From NCBI GenBank assembly GCA_964473555.1, contig CAYYPL010000003.1, positions 62,001 through 126,000 of the forward strand: a DNA stretch of 64,000 bases, given 5' to 3'. Below are positions 63,283 to 64,000 of the stretch, one piece after another. A model generated the notes under the pieces. It was not told the DNA's origin. It made no database searches and was given only the letters and a program-made list of their open reading frames with translations. Position 1 is the first letter of the stretch; every line of letters starts with the position of its first letter. The position numbers were made by a program, and so were the translations under genes. The DNA comes from UBA11400 sp964473555. Lineage in GTDB: Bacteria > Bacteroidota > Rhodothermia > Balneolales > HLUCCA01.

Positions 63283-64000
63283 TTAATCTTTGGCTACCGA
63301 TTCTCTCAGCACCGTTCGGTTGTAGCCCTCTGGAACGAAATCCTCGCGAGCGTACAGATACAGTGCAGCCTGAAAAATGGACAATAAGGTCGAGTGCACC
63401 AGGGAAACCAATGTGAGGTAAATAACCAACACTGAAATCCCTATGAAGTACCAGACCACATTGTCGAACGCTATCAACATAGGGATTATCACAAACATCG
63501 GAAGTAAAATTAAGCTAAAAAAAACACCGAATCCGATGTTGCCTACGACTTGTTCACCCCAGGTTTTGCGAACTAAGCGCCCCGACTCTTTGATCGCATC
63601 CAGCGGTCCCATGCTCTCCATGACCATAATTGGTACGACCAAATAGCTGGCCACAGACCAGGTAACTCCTGCAATAGCTGCAATGAATGTACCAAAACTG
63701 TTACTTTTCAACTGAACATGCTTCAGTATGATTCCAACAGTAGCCGAGATCAAAGCCCATCCCAGAATTTCACGAATCCGGGCCGTTGCTGCTCTGAATC
63801 CACCTTTCAAATCAGGATCACCACCTTTCATCCGGTAAATTGCACAGGAAACAACCGCAGTATTGAAAAAGTACGTAATGAAATAACTGAGGAGATAAAA
63901 TCCGAAAAGACTTACAACGGCAATCCAGTCTGAACCTGATGAATCGACCATCGTTTCAGTTGATGTCCAAATCATTGGAATCACAAAGGTTGCGATGATG
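63283..64000 (-). CDS. DUF6159-like multi-pass membrane protein (5' truncated by window edge)
   Basis: The reading frame is open to the window edge on the minus strand, so the true start lies outside. The visible ~239 residues include about five hydrophobic segments (SLFGFYLLSYFITYFFNTAVVSCAIYR, WSVASYLVVPIMV, IGFGVFFSLILLPMFVIIPMLIAF). The family-like stretches are MKGGDPDLKGGF, ILGWALISATVGIIL and GPLDAIKESGRLVRKTWGEQVVGNIG. An internal GTG at 63984 would shorten it, but hydrophobic sequence continues upstream. It ends next to the deacylase-like gene (6-bp gap, same strand), so both may be in one operon. The function of the family is unknown. Confidence 0.65.
   Translation of the reverse strand, partial: IIATFVIPMIWTSTETMVDSSGSDWIAVVSLFGFYLLSYFITYFFNTAVVSCAIYRMKGGDPDLKGGFRAATARIREILGWALISATVGIILKHVQLKSNSFGTFIAAIAGVTWSVASYLVVPIMVMESMGPLDAIKESGRLVRKTWGEQVVGNIGFGVFFSLILLPMFVIIPMLIAFDNVVWYFIGISVLVIYLTLVSLVHSTLLSIFQAALYLYAREDFVPEGYNRTVLRESVAKD

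Noticed and set aside
1..64000. CRISPR arrays, tRNA or rRNA genes, insertion sequences
   Set aside because: No regularly spaced repeats, cloverleaf-like segments or transposase motifs were recognised on reading both strands; a tRNAscan or ISfinder run was not possible.

Overview
The window looks like chromosomal DNA of a Gram-negative bacterium of the Bacteroidota/Balneolota/Rhodothermota group. This is an inference. It rests on outer-membrane proteins and lipoproteins, AT-rich starts without clear Shine-Dalgarno sequences, and a TAnnTTTG-type promoter box. No rRNA, tRNA, CRISPR, transposase or integrase was seen.

Left part (1-14,000). The end of an ATP-grasp-like gene is followed by a TetR regulator and a tripartite RND efflux operon (outer-membrane factor, adaptor, and an unusually long pump). 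Next are a minus-strand pair (ChaN-like protein and a sialidase-like lipoprotein), a 4'-phosphopantetheinyl transferase, a small membrane protein with a DUF697 protein, a penicillin-binding-type serine hydrolase and a small outer-membrane protein.

Central part (14,012-46,401). A ribbon-helix-helix regulator diverges from a 32-kb lipopeptide locus of nine co-directional genes. Three megasynthases read FAAL-ACP-KS-AT-ACP-aminotransferase-C-PCP-E-C, then degenerate C-A-PCP-C-PCP-E, then C-FkbH-PCP-C-A-PCP-E-TE. A SyrP/TauD-type oxygenase sits between the first two. Downstream are a ParA-like ATPase, a second DUF697 protein, a type II thioesterase, a cyclic-peptide-type ABC exporter and a membrane-anchored PotD-like binding protein. 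The start resembles iturin/mycosubtilin logic: fatty acid activation, one malonate extension and beta-transamination. The rest departs from it: two C-PCP-E modules have no adenylation domain, a glyceryl-loading FkbH domain sits inside an NRPS module, and a C-like domain without catalytic histidines follows the oxygenase. Read from the adenylation pockets, the A domains suggest Asn (possibly beta-hydroxylated) and an aromatic residue. A plausible scaffold is beta-amino-fatty acyl, D-X, (hydroxy)Asn, D-X, glyceryl, D-aromatic.

Right part (46,413-64,000). After a minus-strand SPFH/prohibitin gene comes a tight 12.7-kb run of eleven plus-strand genes. They encode a PrmC-like methyltransferase, a nucleotide-transporter-like MFS protein fused to HEAT repeats and a cyclic-nucleotide-binding-like domain, two HAMP membrane sensors flanking a small cNMP-binding-like protein, a type III PLP decarboxylase-like protein, a second methyltransferase, a TorF-like porin, a class A beta-lactamase-like protein, an aldo/keto reductase and an AlkD-like protein. 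The first seven may be accessory to or controlling the lipopeptide locus; the last four look like ordinary genes. The window ends with a Tat-exported metallophosphoesterase and, on the minus strand, an N-acyl-D-amino-acid deacylase-like lipoprotein and a truncated DUF6159-like membrane protein.

The motif TTGTATATCA occurs as an inverted pair at the regulator/megasynthase divergent promoter and as a direct pair (one copy with a mismatch) after the phosphopantetheinyl transferase. It is a candidate operator linking the two regions.
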